From the NCBI RefSeq assembly GCF_000208865.1, contig NC_018385.1, forward strand, positions 1,408,724-1,472,723: a stretch of 64,000 nucleotides of DNA. Direction: 5' to 3'. Position numbers and translations under genes: made by a program. Below are positions 13,001-25,933 of the stretch, piece after piece. The stretch's first letter is position 1, and the number at the start of each line of letters is the position of its first letter. The DNA comes from Neospora caninum Liverpool. Its lineage: Eukaryota > Apicomplexa > Conoidasida > Eucoccidiorida > Sarcocystidae. The notes under the pieces were generated by a model that worked only from the letters and a program-made list of their open reading frames with translations, made no database searches and had not been told where the DNA came from.

Positions 13001-16000
13001 GTGTTTTAATACTTCCTGCCGCTTGTCACCTTCTGGGCCCCTGGATCAGGCTTCTCAGAAGCCGCCGAAAAGTACTCGTGAGGTCATACACTGTGAGACG
13101 CGTTCCCGGCCGCGGGGGACCAACCTCGGGGCAAGAACGCGAGATGGTGAAGGCATGGGTCTCTCTCCAGTCCCCTTGGAGTGCACGGAGCCGCACAAAC
13201 AACTGCCTCCCTCGCCTGGTTCGTGTCTGTGTCTTGCCAGAAAAGAGGGATTTCGTGTTGCGGCTATCTGAAGAAACGGAGCCCCAACCGGCTGGTGGGA
13301 TGGCAGCGCCGCTGGTTCGTCCTGAAAGACAAGAGGTTGCTTTACTATCGACAGCCGGAAGACCGCACCCCCGCCGGGCGTATCGATCTGGAGCTCGTCA
13401 AAATCAAAATCCAGGTAAACGCAGAACACGACGCCTGCAGTTTTTGGGGTTATGTTTGCACGCATGCGCATGCGCACACGCCTGTGCTTGCCGCGTGGAC
13501 AAAACGTTTTCTCAGACATACCCATGAATTCCCCCGACTCACTGGCGCCACGGGCCCTAGCAACTTCACTCAGGGCGGCTACTGCCTGCTTATATGTATG
13601 TTTATTATATGTTTATATATATATGTTTATATATATATCTATATATATATATATATATCTACTTATATTTACATATATATATATATATATATGTTGGAGA
13701 GTCCTGAGTGTATGTGGTCAGGCGCGTTCATCTGTCTCGGTCACTTTTTTTCTGCGCGGGTGTTGCCGCATGAATCTGTTCAAACGTCTCTTTTTTCTGC
13801 CTGCACATACCTAGGTAGTGATTTTTTTCGTTTTAGTCACGAGTTTGTGGCGTGCGTGATTCCTGTGCAGTGTCTCTGGAACCCCCGACAGTTCCACGGC
13901 GGTCTCCTGTGCCGGAGCGGCAGCATGCTGGAACCTCTGACGCCGGGGTACTCTGCTGCAAGTGCGTCGAGAGGCAGAGAACGCGTTTTCTCTCAAACGA
14001 CGAGTCGCGCCTCGCACGCTCTCCGGTCACATCGTTTGCGACAATCAGAAACGGAGCAGAGAGGGGCGAAGCGCCTTCGTTCAGCGCGGTAGAGTCCGGC
14101 ACATCTGCTGACTCCGCAGGCGTATCTGTAGGGGACGCCGTGCGTTTTTGCATGTGTCTAAGAGCAGATACATCCGTGTGCACGCATGCAACTCAATGCA
14201 GAGCCCCACAGTGTGTCCATCGATGTCAACGGCGAGGGTCTGGTCGGTCGTTTCCTTTCGATTTCTCAGCCGGATGGATGGAGTTGCTTTGCTGCGGAAG
14301 TGGCCCGAAGGGCTCTCAGCTCCTGGTAGCCGCAAACGACTTACAGGAGGAAGTGCGATTTCGACTGAAGCCTGTTGGGTGCACGCGCGTGTTCGAACTC
14401 GCTGTAAGTCCTTCCTCACTTTCCTCGCGTACACCTGACGCATGCAAGGACGTGTCGAGCCGATGCAAGACGCTACCGCTTCCGGTCTTGCGAAGTAACG
14501 ACGCGAGCTGGGTCGCCTCCCTCCGTATGCTTTCCCGCGCCTCGTTCCCGGCGTCTCTTCACTCTTGTCTGCATCTGAGTCTTTGCTATCGCTGCGCTCT
14601 CTCTGTCCTCTCTCTGTTCTCGTGCTGTGCTCCCAGGGTCCGTACGTGGAAGTCGTGAATTGGATCGACAAGCTGAGGCAAGTGGTGAAGAGCTGCCACG
14701 TGTCGCGACACTATGTTCGCCGGGTGGCGCAGCAGCGGGGCTTCTGGAAGGTGGAGAGGATTTCTCCGGATAAGTTCGAGGAAATCGTCGATACAGGGGA
14801 CATCATTTTGTTCAGGTACCGCTTTCGCCTGGGGGTGGGGACTCTTCAAAGTCGAAGAAGGCACCTGTCTGCTCGCCTCTCCTGTCGGCTGGTTGCTGTC
14901 GCCGTCGCCTCATAGGCAAAAGAGTGGGCGAAAGAATGTCCGCGCAGTGAGAGAGGGTCACGCAGCGAACGCTGTCTGTACACCTCAGAGCGGGTCCAGG
15001 CCGCGATTTTGCGTGTTCCCCGTTTTTTCAGAACCAAAAAGTTCCCCGCGCAGCTCCAGCGTGCAGTCACGCGCGGGCACTACGATCACGTCGGCATGAT
15101 GCTCAGGAATCAAGACAAGGATATCTTCATCCTCGAAAGCATGGGGGATACCGTAAGGAAAACCGCAAAACAGCGACCGCGGAGATTCGAACTCTGCCGC
15201 TACCCATAGAGAGGAGGAGAGGCTTTGATCTGTGATGCCGGCCCATCTCCGTTTCAAATGTATATATTTAATATGTATATATGTATGTATATATTTATAT
15301 GTATATGCATGTGTATCTCGACAGAGACACACATGTATATCTCGACAGAGACACACATGTATACCTCGACAGAGACACACATGTATATCTCGGCAGAGAT
15401 AGATGTGAGGGAAGATAGATGTCGGTGCCGCTGCGAGAAGAGGAGAGAACAGACGCTATTTTGTGGCGGTGCTTAGGCGGTCCCTTTGTTTGTGTTGACA
15501 TATATGCTGTGCTTAGGTTTCTGGTTCGGGGCGAGTCTGTGGATGTATACGTTTTCCTTCTTGGATCTGTGCGTTTTCAGGGAGTGATTATTACTTCGTG
15601 GAAGACTTTTGTCAAGGCCAAGTGGTACACAGCCTATCGCAAGTAAGATTGCTTCTCTTCTCAGAAGCCTTCTCTTTTCTGTCTTCCTCTTTGTCCTCTC
15701 TTCGGATAATCTTCTCTCTGGCCTCGCTCGAGTTCTCTGTTGAACAGCAGCTGTGCGCGAGAAAGAACCGCTTCGAGAGGACCTTCGAAGCTGACCGCTT
15801 TGTCTTTCGCGCCTCTGCGATCTTCCGGAAATTCTTTTTTTCCCGTCGGTCTCTCCTGTTTTTTAATCTCGTGTGGACCTGAGGCGAGTGACGGCGCCTC
15901 ATGTGGCAGCCCATCTTTCCACGCCTTCGCGCACGCAGGTGCGTGCGAAAACATGTGATGCACGCAGTTTCTGTTGAAAGGGTACCCTGCCGCGCGCGCC

Positions 16001-16517
16001 TCCCACTGTTCTATGCAGGCATATGCATCGGTGGAAGACGCACAGACACACACCTGTATGGCGGGGCGTTTCTTTCTTTGATGTCTCTTTTCTCTCGATC
16101 GTCCCTAGAGTGGTCCTGCGTCGCCTCCGGTGGTCCAGACAGCCAGAGAGCTTGTCTCGACTCCTCGCCTTTCTTCAGAAGGTTGTTGGCAGAAACTACG
16201 AACTCACGTTTTCGAAATTGTTCGCAACTGGCGTTGCACCTGGTGAGAGAAGGGGGAAGCCGTTGGCAAAAAAATACAGGCACAGACAGAAAGAAGCATC
16301 TTTCTGCGAGACAGCGTCTCTGTCCCTGGTGTGCCCGGCACTGGGCGCGACCGTCTTGCGAAAGGGATCTGGTCTCTACGCGCATGCACGGCCGCTCTTT
16401 TCCGATGGACTTGAGCAACGGGAGCCCCGTTAGAGGTTGCGGAGATTTGCGCGCGCAAAAAATCCATGCACCTACATATACCGTTATTCCAAGGGAATGT
16501 AGCAGCTCCCCTTACAA

Positions 16518-16552
<35 letters not shown>

Positions 16553-18060
16553 GTGTACATATGTGTGCGCATGTACAGGGGTGTGTAGATAATATGTGTG
16601 CAAATGTACACACCAATGTCGTAGACAGCCGATCCGTTGACCCCTGGCTTCCTGTGTTCCCCAGACAAACCAGACAAAGGTTATTTTTGCTCGGAGCTCG
16701 TCGCGGCGGCTCTCAAGGTACGATGTCGGCACAGACAAGAAAAAGCAGCGCATGCAGAGCGGAAAGAAAGCATGTGTCTTTCCAGAGAGCAGAAAGAGCG
16801 CCGTTCCTCATTCGGGTGTAGGCGATCGAAACCGTCGTGCGTCGGGTTTTAGCTCCGGCGCGCTAGGCGCTTGGGTGTCAAGAGATTATTAGTCGTTGGT
16901 CTGACACAGCCTGTCGAGCTTTGTCACGCGGCCTGACGAACATCGAACGCAGTCGGAGGTTTGCATTCGATTTGACAGACGAATTCGAAAAGACGGCCCA
17001 AGCCAGGGGTACGGCGATCGAGAGGTGGCCTGGTCGACCGCGAAGTACTGGTGTCAGTCTGCCTCCGTATAGATAGTTGAATCTGCGACGTATATGAATA
17101 CATGTAAAATGTAGACAGCCCTTGTTATATCCGTGTACATTTCAAAGGAAATTGAAGGTGCATATATGGCGTTGCATGCATGCATGCCTTTAAAATGCGT
17201 ATGTGCACCTGCATCTCTCGAAATGGACAAGTTTTTGAGGTGGTTTATGTTCACCCCGGTCACTTTCTTTCAGTTAGGGGCATGCGGAAAAGCTGCTGGT
17301 GACGTGAGGCCTTTAAAAAGGCGGGCGTTTTTTGTGTTGACAAAGTTTTTGGATCCACTTTCGCACATGCGCCTCTGTCTTCTCTGCAGGAGATTGGTGC
17401 ACTGCCGGAGGACACTAAATGCGCACGCTACTGGCCACGTAAGTCCCCGTATAAGTCGTGCGTTTTATCGCGCTTGCATTCAATTTATCAGTCCGCGTGA
17501 ACACCATGCGTGAAGGAGGTCATGCCGCGACTTTGGCCGGAACTGGATCCAAGTGCAGATATCTACCAAATTCAACACGGATACATGCACAAACATATAT
17601 ATACAAGCATATATATACAAACATATATATATATATATATATATATATCTGCGTGTGCTTTTGGAGTGTATCTGGACATTGCGCTCATTTGCCTTTTTGG
17701 TCGTGTTTTCTGGCGGCGTGCGGTCTCTCAGACACTTTCGCGGCAGGCAGCGCGCTGAAGTTGAGTGAAGGCTTCGAGTTAGATGAAGAACTTTTGGTCG
17801 ACTTTTGTCTCCGGTCGAAGGCACGGAAACGCCATGGCCCGAAGAAACTGGAGGGGCGTACAGTCCCTCTTCCAAAACCTCCGTTGCAGGAGGAGCTGAC
17901 TGACACTGACCGCGTGCCTTTGCCGCCCGACACTGGCAGACTGAACTCGTTCTTGGGCTGTGCGAGTGCTGTGGGGGAAACGGAGGCGCCGCTTGAAGAG
18001 ACGCCGTCGCGCGTGAATGAGGCGGAACTGCACATAGGGGAGGAAATGCAAGTGGTTTGA
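10069..18060 (+). CDS. PH-domain protein fused to a permuted papain-like (YaeF/YiiX, C92-type) hydrolase, 13 exons
   Basis: Exons are 10069-12075, 12379-12475, 12670-12785, 13241-13414, 13871-13961, 14270-14403, 14637-14815, 15032-15152, 15581-15642, 16109-16242, 16665-16717, 17390-17438 and 17732-18060. They are in phase and give 1,181 aa. Residues 1-669 (exon 1) are mostly Ser/Pro low complexity with tandem repeats. A PH domain follows: GYLKKRSPNRLVGWQRRWFV near residue 750, FRLKPVGCTRVFELA in exon 6, and a C-terminal helix with the usual Trp in VNWIDKLRQVV. It probably binds membrane phosphoinositides. Residues about 925-1056 look like a permuted NlpC/P60 fold: TGDIILFR, then HYDHVGMM (candidate catalytic His949 or His952) and YFCSELVAAALK (candidate nucleophile Cys1047). 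The substrate is unknown. The weakest junction is exon 5/6, whose donor is GTGCGT. No signal peptide or transmembrane segment is seen. Confidence 0.82.
10375..11030 (+). repeat. Serine-tract repeats with a 117-bp unit in three copies
   Basis: This part of exon 1 of the PH-hydrolase gene is built from TCT/TCC/TCG serine codons. A 27-bp unit (SVSSSSSSP) opens it. A 117-bp unit (39 residues, containing SSGLGPSPAATLPSS) then starts near 10621, 10738 and 10855. Both periods are multiples of three, so the frame is kept when copies are gained or lost. The antisense strand is also open (Glu/Asp-rich) but is a by-product. Confidence 0.9.
11475..11610 (+). repeat. 15-bp tandem repeat encoding SSASP pentapeptides
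   Basis: About nine imperfect copies of TCTTCAGCCTCTCCG in exon 1 of the PH-hydrolase gene. They add a second disordered Ser/Pro/Ala block between the serine tract and the region leading to the PH domain. Confidence 0.88.
13595..13692. repeat. (TA)n microsatellite in PH-hydrolase intron 4
   Basis: Long interrupted TATATA/TTTATA repeat in the intron between exons 4 and 5. Similar shorter tracts lie in later introns of the same gene at about 16518-16560 and 17596-17649. Confidence 0.9.
15255..15405. repeat. AT tract followed by a 24-bp minisatellite in PH-hydrolase intron 8
   Basis: A TATGTATATA-rich stretch to about 15307 is followed by roughly four copies of a 24-bp unit with core CTCGACAGAGACACACATGTA. 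The last copy is degenerate. It lies wholly within the intron between exons 8 and 9. Confidence 0.88.
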
Positions 18061-21000
18061 GAGAGAAGCGGTGGGGAAGGAGCGAAGGGAACGACACGAA
18101 CGGAAACTGACGCGCTGAAAAGAGGTAAAGGGTTCTCGGTATCGCAGACCGAGAAACTAAGGGACGCGTGCAGGTTTAAAAAGAGATGCACGAAGAAGGC
18201 AAAGACACCTCTATATAGAGATTTATACATGGGCACGCGCGCGCATATATAAAGGAAGCGTTCGCCACGCGTGCATTTGCATAACTGAATGCATGCATCT
18301 GTAGTTGTTGACAGGCACACGTTTTATTGCGTTTTGGCAGGGTATCGCTGAGGCATTAGTCACGTAGAAGGTGCCACGTGCCTCTAAGGGAGTAGCGCTC
18401 TCTGCATGTGCGGCCGGGGATGTGGGCAGGCCAGGGATCACGGATGGTTTACAGGTCCGCACCGCACATGCAGATGAATGAGATCTGCATGCACATAGAG
18501 GAGGTGAAAAAATACGAACGAGGCGCCTGCAGGCACAACACGGTATACAGACAGGTCCATATTAAGGAAGATGCACTTACACAAATGTAGATCCTTCCTT
18601 GTACTGGGTTGCCTCTGTGTGTCCTGAGGCGTGTGCCCATGCAGAACATGTACGCATGCATATAGTCCGTCCGTTGGCATGTGCAGTTCGCTTTTTTTCG
18701 AGGTGCATTTCTTCAGTGGAAGCGGTGTTTGGAGAATTTAGGCCTGGGAGACCGGATGCGTCCAAAACTGAAGTACTCTAACCCTTATGCATTTGAAGCG
18801 TTTCGAAGCCTCGGGTTCACGGATGCCCCTCGTTCGCTGAAATGATGAGTCACAAGATGAACGAGTGATTCCGTTTGGTTTTTTTCAGTTCAATGCAGAT
18901 CGAGACTTAATTCGGTGAGCGGGGCAACGTGTAGTCTAGCGCAGGGCGAACGCATGCGACGAAAGCGCCATTCGTGTCGAAGTTCCCAGAGGTTCGCGTG
19001 TCTCTGTATCTCATATCCCCAATCGTATGTTTATGTGAACATAGGAGGAAGGAACGAGACTGTTTTTTTGCCGGTTTGAGGCCGGCCGCTTCCTGGAGCC
19101 TGTCTGATGCAAGTTTCGGGGGGAAAGGTTCCCGCCCTCCACGTCTCCGCAAACCTTAGTGTGCAGTGATATGTGTCGTGTTTTCTCCCTTTTATAGAAT
19201 ACAGGCAAGCGCGTGCATGTGCGTAGTTCATTAGAGAAGCGCGCTGCTCCGTCGGTACTGTTGTCTGACTAGGAGTACGCCAGGCACCGGGGAAGACAGC
19301 CACTGTGCCTACTCTAATGTTTGTAACAGTGCTTTGTGTCGCGACATCGATCTGTGAAAGCGACGCACTTCCATGTGTCTGTGTCGAGTTATAGGTGTAA
19401 CGCGCGTAGATGTGTGTTGGAAGTGTCGCAATTTTGTGTGCACGCAACACTGTATGTGGATATCGGCGGCTATGCAACGGATGTGTGCCAGAGGCTCTTT
19501 GGTGTGGATATCTGATGTCTGAATGTTTTTTTGGGAACAATTCTTTTTCTTTGCCATGATTCTGGGGGAGGAGACACTCAGGTGGCGGCTGAGCACCAAA
19601 GACCACTTTTGTTAGTAAAAAAGTACGAGTAGGTGGCGGGCACTTGCACAGGGCGAGGGACTTTGTGATGGACCACGCTGACTCAAGTGTAGTCTTTCTA
19701 CAGGGAGCAGGACAACTCTTTCCGCTACTATAGGTAAAATGATGTACACATACCTCTTCTTCGATAGGATCTGTAGGTGTTCATGCACATACGTACACAT
19801 GTTCGTGTATGTGTCGAGGAGATGTGTCATGCGCCGAACTTTCTGTGAAGACGCCGTTTACCGCTTTTAAAAAAAATGACAAGTTTGCCTGCAGCTGAGC
19901 TTGGCCAGCGTCTTGCTCCTCCCTCCTGCACACTGCCGCGTAACGGAAAGAAACAGCTCTTCGACTGAAACCGCTTGGTTCCTGATTCCACACCCCGGCT
20001 TTTGCGCAGTTTTGGTGTGCCTGCCTCACTTCACACTCTTCTCAAAAACTGTCTCGCTTTGCACCGCGTAGAGAAACGGGTGTCGACTCGAGGGCGGAGC
20101 GTTTCCCTGTTTTCTTCGAAGCCAGCAGGATCGAGTACCCCACCGAGGACCACAACACACGCTTATTTATATATTTCTCTAGGCTGGTGAATACTGGTAT
20201 CGATGCGAACATAGCAATGGTCCTGGAAAATGTACCCTGGCGGGTCCAAGTCCAGCATGACTCGGGATCCTGACTGTTACCGCCCATCGAGGCCGTGCTT
20301 CATTTTGGCATATTCATTCAGCGTTCCCCGCTAAGATGCCGTGATTATTCAATCCCTGTAGAGGACGAACTCGCTGTGTACTTGCATGCAGAAGTGGCTG
20401 CTAGGCTGTGCTGATCGTAGCGGCGCTTTGTTCCCCCTCTCTATAACTTGTCGCTACAGAGCGAACGGCACCCCCGATGGATGAATCTCTAGAACCTGGC
20501 GGGATGGCGTTTTCGACAGAAGATGTGAAACCGCTTCTCCAGAGGGTTGTTCGTGGAAACCAATGCGTCAATTTTCGAGGGCTTTTCGAAAAGGGTGTCG
20601 ACACCCCCTAAGACGGTCCTGGGGATTCGATATTTCATCCACCGCAGTTATGCTTGTCGACATACGCGCCGAGGTATCGAAACACGCGTCACACCAAAGA
20701 GCACGGTGAAAAATAGACACTCTGGCGTGAGAACTGCGAATTTCCTGGATTACGTGCTTTTTGGAGGGGTATGTGTGCATCCGTCTACAGAACTCGGTGT
20801 GCGAGAGTGTGCATACGTGGTGCGATCTTGCGAAACAACTGAGTTTGTGCCAGCACACGTGGCTTGCGACTCCCGTGGTGGGAGTTGCAGTGGCTGTCCT
20901 AGTATTGCCTGTGTCGCCGCATTTTAAAGTGCACACATTTTTCACTTTCTTGGGGGAAAACCGTCTGTTTGTGGATCGTTTGCGGGGTGTATGTACACCT

Positions 21001-22236
21001 TTCTTGTTTGACGCTTTCTTGCTAACTGTGAAGAAACCAGCGTTTTCGCGCCAGTCGACAGCCACGGGCAGCTGGCGTGTGCAGCGTGGCAACCCCCCCC
21101 ATTTGGGTCCCATTTTTGTCTTCGTATACGTTGTTCTGTTGTGTGCCACACCGCGCCGGTGCAAATTCCGTGTTTTTCGCCTTTCTTTGTCGAAGTTTCC
21201 GTTGTTTTATGTGTTGCCACCGGAACATATGCACATTGGCGTTTTCACCCGTTCTAGCCTGTGGCACCTTCCCGCGAGCCGAGTCTCGTTGCGTGCCCGC
21301 CAGAGGCGTTCGTCTCTGCCTGTTTCCCGTGCGCGCCTGTTTGCCTCAAAAACACCCTCCGCTCTCTGTACACAGCGACGCCCGGTTTCGCGGCGCGACA
21401 CCCTTCTCACGTCAGTTGAGGTGTCTAGGAACTGATTTTTCGCCTTTTCGCTCGGATTTTTGGCGCGCAGGTCGTGCATTTCGTGGAACATCCGCTGCGG
21501 ACCCCCGCTCGCTGTTTCTTGTAATCACCAAACACCCGGCGCGACAACGGCTAGGTTTTTGCCGCACCGCCAGCTGCCCTCCGTCCACTCAGCGCCGCTC
21601 CACCCCCCCTCCCCCACCTCCCCCCGTGTAGACTGTCCAGCACCACGAGACGCGAGCAAATCCCCAGTTCGGATTCACTCGACAGTCTCGCGAAAAACGG
21701 ATTTTCTCCAATTTCCACCGAAAAACTGCCACGTAGACGAAAGGGAGAAAAACCAAGTGTGTGCCCTTCTTTTCGCATTTCCACACTGTAAAGGTATCTC
21801 TTCTTCACCCGTCTCGCTTCTAGGTGTGTGTATCGTACCAGCACTTGAGTGCATGTCACCAAGCGCGTGTGTTGGCGTTTGAAAGAGCCTTGTCCCGTGG
21901 TCCCTCTCTCGCGGGGTTGCTCTCCAGATTGTTTCTCTTGGCATTCTTCGGTGCTGTGGTTTCCGTCGCAAAGACATCGGCTGCAGTCTCGCCGTGGCCC
22001 CGCTCCCCGTCACACGCACGGCTACACACCGGTTTTCCGTGTCTTCCCGTGACTCCCCTCCACGCACCCACCTCCCACACCTGACAGTGTTTGCTCGGAA
22101 AAAAACGCAGTTCACCTTTTTCCAGGTTTCGTGCATTCCGCTCACTTGTCTCCGATTCCCTTCCCATTCTCGCCGGTGTTCCCCGCTTCGCTCCGGCTGT
22201 CTAGTCTGCTCCGTGTCACCTTTGCCCGTGCCCAAA
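18061..22236. other. Intergenic: 3' region of the PH-hydrolase gene and 5' region of RNR1
   Basis: About 4.2 kb between two genes on the same strand. I see no ORF with protein-like composition. It contains TGCATGC-type motifs (for example near 18285), one copy of a near-palindrome GGTGTATGTACACC at 20986-20999, and C-rich DNA near 21600. The last few hundred bases should include the RNR1 promoter and 5' UTR. Confidence 0.6.
20986..20999. repeat. Near-palindromic GGTGTATGTACACC motif, copy 1 of 3
   Basis: A 14-bp near-perfect palindrome that recurs as GGTGTACGTACACC at 43836-43849 and GGTGTATGTACACC at 44066-44079. All three copies are in non-coding DNA. Copies 1 and 3 also share a GTTTGCGG flank when aligned in opposite orientation. 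Confidence 0.6.
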
Positions 22237-25200
22237 ATGGAAATCCCGGCACCTTCGACGCCGTCTTCTCTGACGCGAGCCGCGGGCCTCGTCTCAGCTC
22301 CCACGATGCCCTTGAAGGCCGCACTGTCAAATTCCTTTTCTGAAGCTACCTCTCCTACCAAGAAAACGACGTCGGGCTCGACAGGCGCCTCTCCAGTTCA
22401 CGGAAGCGGCCGCGGGATGTACGTCGTGAACAGACGGGGCGAAGAGGAGCCTGTCTCCTTTGACCAGATTCTCAAGAGAATCGAAAAACTCTCTTTTGGT
22501 CTCCACCCTCTCGTTGACCCAGCCCGAGTTGCTCAGGCAGTTATCAACGGCATGTACGCCGGCATCAGAACGAGCGAGCTCGATGACCTCGCTGCCCAAA
22601 CCAGCGGTGAGATAAACAGACAACGGTCCAGGGGAACACGGCAAAGAAAAAAAGGAAAACGAGGAAGGCCAAACGCAACGGAGAAGGGGCGCTTCCCAAG
22701 GGGAATTCCGAGCGTCCGAACCCGCAAATGCCACGCTTGTACCGCGTCGAAAGACCAGTCTTTTGCTTCCGCTTCAGACTGGTTTCCGCATCCAGAATGG
22801 TTTCAAGTCAATGATTCCCGTTGGTCGGCATTCTGGGGTGTATAGGGAGAAGGGCCCGGGTCTTGCTTCGCGCTCTGCTACAGCTGTCTGGGCCCGTCGT
22901 GGCGTGTCACATTTGCGGCAGTGTTCATTCCTGTCTCTCGATCCGTTTACCTCCTTTCTTCGCAGCGTACATGGCCGCTTCTCACCCCGACTTCTCCAAG
23001 CTCGCCGCCCGCATCGCCATCGACAACTTGCATAAAAATACAACGGACAACTTCCTGACCGTGATTGAACAACTCCACGGCTACGTCGGTACGTCCACAT
23101 TCCCGCGCACGCCCAGTGTCTCGACACCTCGCTGGCCCTCTGGCTGGCGCCGGGCCTCGACCAGATTGTCAAAAGAGAAAGAACACACGTCGGATTCTTC
23201 TTCGTTTTCTAGGACCGGGTGGTTTCCTGGTATGGGGCCGGTGCGCGCGTCTCCGCGGAGACGCTCGCGGAACCTACAACCGGTTGAATCTTCCACGGAA
23301 GCGCCTTTAGGGTTTCTGTGCCTCTGTCGCGTGGACCGTAGCCCCGGCGCCCGTTCTGTGCATGCAGTTCGTTTCTTGGTATTGGCGCCTAGCTGTCTTC
23401 TGTTCAACTGCTAGAAAAGAGGGTCTCCACACCGTCCTTCGCGTTGGTTCTCCGTTCAGATAAATTGGGACGCGAGGCGAAGCTGGTCAGCACCGAGGTG
23501 TACGAGTTCGTCAAGGCGAATGAGAAGGCGCTCAACGAGGCCCTCAACTATTCGCGGGATTTCGAGTACGACTACTTCGGATTCAAGACACTGGAACGGT
23601 GAGTGTAGAGGACTCGTCAGATGCACGTAGACGGGAAGGGCGGCAATATCGGACTCTCTCGACCGCTTCTTGGAAAGGTTCTCCTCCCTCGAGCCGCCTG
23701 TCTCGCACTTTCGTTGGCCAAGACTACACACTCGGCAGCAGTCGAACAGGCAACACGAGAAGCGGAGAGATGCTGTGTTTTTTTTTAGGTCTTACCTTCT
23801 GAAGATCCACGACCGCATTGTCGAACGCCCGCAGCACATGCTCATGAGAGTTGCGTGCGGCATCCACTGCGGAAATGTCGAGAGAGCGGTCGAGACCTAC
23901 GAGCTGATGAGTCAGAAATTCTTCACGCATGCAACTCCGACCCTCTTCAACGCCGGCACGCCCCGTCCCCAAATGAGCAGCTGTGAGTTCAGCCAGCCTG
24001 AAGGACTGCCTCCCACGAGACGGGGCTTCGCCGGGAGGTGCCGTGGTGGCAGCAAGCGTCCGCGGTCGAAGAAAACCGATTTCAAGCATGGTCCTGTCGT
24101 CCCCGTATACTGGGGTCTATGCCGCACTCTCTGAAAAGCCCTCGCTAGAAGTATGCACATGTGCAGCAGCCGGTTCACCCACCCCTGTCTCTGCGTGTTT
24201 TTCGCTCTGTATCCACAACAGCGCACCTGTCTGTTTCTACACGCATATCTCTTGGACTGCTCTTCAGAGACCAGAGAAGGGTGTGTCTGTGTTTCCGTGG
24301 TGTGCAGGCTTCTTGTTGACGATGCAGGAGGACTCGATTGACGGAATTTTCAGCACTTTGAAGCAGTGCGCTCTGATATCCAAGACTGCCGGCGGCCTGG
24401 GTTTGGCCGTTACCGACATCCGCGCCACCAACAGTTACATCCGGGGCACGAACGGGTACTCGAACGGGCTCCTGCCGATGCTTCGCGTCTTCAACGACGC
24501 GGCGCGCTACGTCGACCAGGGCGGCGGCAAGCGAAAAGGCAGCCTGGCCATCTACTTGGAGCCCTGGCACTTTGACGTCTTCGATTTCCTCGACATCAAA
24601 AAGAACCACGGAAAGGAAGAGCGGCGTGCCCGAGACCTCTTCTGCGCCCTGTGGATCCCCGACCTCTTCATGGAGCGCGTCAATGACAACGGTGAGAACC
24701 CGAGGCGGAATTGTCCATCACGTGTGTGAAACCTAAGCAGAGAGAGTCCAACATAGACACCACACTCTCATGAAGCTGAGGCACATTTGCAATGCGTATA
24801 TATATATGTGGTATACATGTGTATGTGTAGAGAGATCTAGACATGTAGGGCTATGTGATGTGTATGCATGCGACCGGGTCTTGTAACGTCTACATGTGTT
24901 TTAGATAGGGAAGCGTTTTACCACCACCGATGGGTTTCCAACAGAACCGCCTGCCGTCTTTTTGCAATGTGCATGCATGTTCATATATATATATATATAT
25001 ATTTGTATGCCGATAGACGTCTACTTTTACACATATACGTGAATGCTTGTGTCAACCCATGTGGATTTGATCCTTTTTTCTTCAGCGGGCTGGACGCTGA
25101 TGTGCCCGAACGAGTGCCCGGGCTTGACGGAAGTTTGGGGGGAGGAGTTCAAGGAGTTGTACGAGCGCTACGAGCGCGAAGGTCGCGGCCGGAAGACGAT

Positions 25201-25902
25201 TCCGGCGCAGCATTTGTGGTTCGCCATCTTGCAAGCGCAGATCGAGACTGGGACGCCGTACATGCTGTACAAGGACGCATGCAACCGAAAGAGCAACCAG
25301 AAGAATCTGGGCACGATCAAGTGTAGCAACTTGTGCACGGAAGTCGTCGAGTACACGAGCAAAGACGAAGTTGCCGTGTGCAACCTCGCGTCTGTGTCGC
25401 TTCCCAAGTTCGTGGACCGCGAAACGCGGACCTTCGACTACGAGCACCTGAAGAAAATCGTTAAAGTCATGACGAGGAACTTGAACCGCGTCATCGACCG
25501 AAACTACTACCCGGTTCCTGAAGCCAAGAACAGCAACTTGCGTCACCGCCCGGTCGGCTTGGGCGTTCAGGGCCTCGCCGACGCCTTCATGCTCCTTCGC
25601 TATCCTTTCGACAGTCCCGAGGCTCGCCTCCTGAACCGAAACATCTTCGAGTGCATCTACTACGCCGCGCTCGAGGCCAGTTGCGAGTTGGCTGCTGAAG
25701 AAGGTAAGGCTTTGGAGACAAGAGAGGGGAGAGGGGATCGCCGTTCACACGCGAGGAACGGCAGAGACGTCGAGTTTCGGGGCGACGGCTCGGGGAAAAA
25801 GCACCCCGATAGTTCTTTTCCAGGTTTCCTGAAGCGATCTCACAACGTAGACCCGTCGAAGAGGGACCGATCTAATCCATCAAAAGGCCAATACACACAT
25901 GC

Positions 25903-25933
<31 letters not shown>

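Noticed and set aside
20761..21435. 224-codon plus-strand open frame upstream of RNR1
   Set aside because: No recognisable similarity and composition typical of random intergenic sequence; no consistent exon structure.
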